Shown here: positions 21,764 through 22,500 of the stretch, one piece after another
How positions within the stretch are numbered: the first letter of the stretch is position 1
How the letters are laid out: each line of letters starts with the position of its first letter
Assembly: GCA_905221605.1 (NCBI GenBank)
Contig: CAJNDS010000813.1
Span: 625,001-647,500 of the forward strand
Origin: Symbiodinium natans
Taxonomy: Eukaryota > Sar > Dinophyceae > Suessiales > Symbiodiniaceae
Direction: 5' to 3'
Length of the DNA stretch: 22,500 bases
Translations under genes and position numbers: made by a program
The notes under the pieces: generated by a model
What the model was told of the DNA's origin: nothing
The model's database searches: none
What the model saw: only the letters and a program-made list of their open reading frames with translations

Positions 21764-21890
21764 ATCCGCAATGTCCGGGCGGAAGCAGGACACTTTCCAC
21801 AACCCGTGTGCCTCGATGATGTGCGGCACGGGCTTTTGCCTCCTTGGTTGCTTCTTGCCTCTCGGCCGACAACTTGGGGGGTACCGAAGG
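21764..21890. other. Exon-like core between two G blocks
   Basis: Two plus frames are open throughout. One is Cys-rich (KQDTFHNPCASMMCGTGFCL then LGCFLPLG), the other Leu/Pro-rich. The first looks membrane-like and Cys-rich, but the existence of two frames lowers confidence. Confidence 0.3.
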
Positions 21891-21965
21891 GGTTTAGGGT
21901 TTAGGGCTTAGGGGTTAGGGGTTTAAGGTTGTTTAGGGTTTGGGGTTCAGGGTTTAGGGTCAAGG
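21891..21965 (+). repeat. Degenerate TTTAGGG block
   Basis: Eight or nine imperfect copies. Similar loose words continue to about 22005. Confidence 0.85.
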
Positions 21966-22059
21966 GACCGTTGTTAGGGACCTTAGGGGTTATTTGGGGG
22001 TTATTTTAAGGGGCTGCGCCCATGGGCGGGCAGCGCACGCAGAAGCCCGGGGCGAGCAG

Positions 22060-22227
22060 TTTCTAAGCATGTTGAGGCCCCTAAACTCCCTTAAAATCTC
22101 TAAGCGTTAAGTTTCTAAGCATTTTCAGGCCCCTAAACTCCCTTCAAATCTTTAAGCGTTTGAGGCTCCGAGACTCCCTTAACGTTTCTAAGCACTTTAT
22201 AAGGCCCCTAAACTCCCTTTTTCCTAG
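22060..22227. repeat. Three-copy minisatellite, not telomeric
   Basis: Units start tttctaagca at 22060, 22112 and 22185. Each contains ggcccctaaactccctt, and the second contains an extra half unit. Unit length is about 52-73 bases. Confidence 0.85.
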
Positions 22228-22500
22228 CCCCGGGCTTAGACACGTCGCTTATGCCCGCCCTTTGGGGGGCATCATGCTCCTGATGCCCCCCCGCGGTCCC
22301 GCCCCGGGAGCCGCTGATGCTCCTGATGCGCGCCTGGGGGTCCCGGGCTGGACCCGCTGATGCTCATGATGCGCGCCCTCTGGGGGCCTCCGTGGCGACG
22401 CAAAAAACCACGAAAAAAAAACCGTTCACCGGCGGCACGCGGGGGTCGGCGGCACTGGCGTCCGGCCTAATTCTGCTTCGCAGAAGGCCAGAGGCCAGCA
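22228..22500. repeat. GC-rich end region with 43-bp tandem pair
   Basis: ccgctgatgctc(c/a)tgatgc followed by gcgcc occurs at 22311-22334 and 22354-22377 with 23 of 24 matches; a weaker relative, atgctcctgatgccc, lies at 22273. Open frames here are repeat-derived. 22378-22500 is GC-rich and unique with no supported gene; it may continue beyond the window. Confidence 0.7.

Noticed and set aside
545-22000. CRISPR-like alternation of repeats and spacers
   Set aside because: The repeats are head-to-tail 7-mers of variable block length and opposite orientations, the spacers vary from 15 to several hundred bases, and no cas genes are present.
22160-22360. 66-codon plus frame rich in Pro/Gly/Leu
   Set aside because: It spans two minisatellites, and its composition follows the GC-rich repeat units.
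1-22500. The window as a true chromosome end
   Set aside because: A telomere would be one terminal array in one orientation. Here dozens of short arrays in both orientations alternate with unique DNA, and neither edge of the window is telomeric.

Overview
The window looks like nuclear DNA from a dinoflagellate, probably of the Symbiodiniaceae/Suessiales type. Three things in the sequence point there. (1) A reconstructable gene at 3821-6127 encodes an N-terminal ubiquitin-like domain followed by a long ankyrin array, an architecture I know to be very common in Symbiodinium-type proteomes. (2) Two of its three inferred introns use GC rather than GT donors, and all three acceptors read AG|G, which is a known dinoflagellate splicing habit. 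(3) The whole window is filled with (TTTAGGG)n/(CCCTAAA)n, the telomere motif shared by plants and dinoflagellates. There are no bacterial operon signals, no rRNA, no intact tRNA and no CRISPR array. The genus assignment is inference.

Layout. 1-3750: telomere-type blocks in both orientations with short unique spacers. 3821-6127: the ubiquitin-like/ankyrin gene, the only confident complete coding unit; four exons give 551 residues, intron 1 holds a 157-bp CCCTAAA array and intron 2 a GAAT microsatellite. 6128-17470: about 25 more blocks of telomere repeat or of 8-mer, 9-mer and point-variant derivatives, alternating in orientation. 17568-17996: a CCCH zinc-finger coding segment with an in-frame TGA followed by 44 more open codons. 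18069-22500: more blocks, a 9-mer (TTTAAAGGG) minisatellite, AT microsatellites, and a GC-rich minisatellite at the right end.

The main structural observation is that the blocks are not randomly oriented. Again and again a CCCTAAA block is followed, after a GC-rich non-repetitive core of about 70-160 bp, by a TTTAGGG block. I count about 17 such C-core-G units. Many cores read as short open, protein-like segments. Several begin just after AG (often AG|G) at the end of the C block, and at least four stop exactly where GTTTAGGG begins. One core holds a MORN-repeat match and two hold Cys-x2-Cys clusters. The simplest reading is that the cores are exons, and that the introns between them start with TTTAGGG and end with CCCTAAA, so that they carry telomere-like terminal inverted repeats. 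This resembles dinoflagellate introner elements but is made of telomere motif. The hypothesis is testable with RNA data. Short open frames in GC-rich DNA are expected by chance, so only the best cores are called as partial CDS, with modest confidence. A mis-assembly or a decayed graveyard of gene fragments remains possible.
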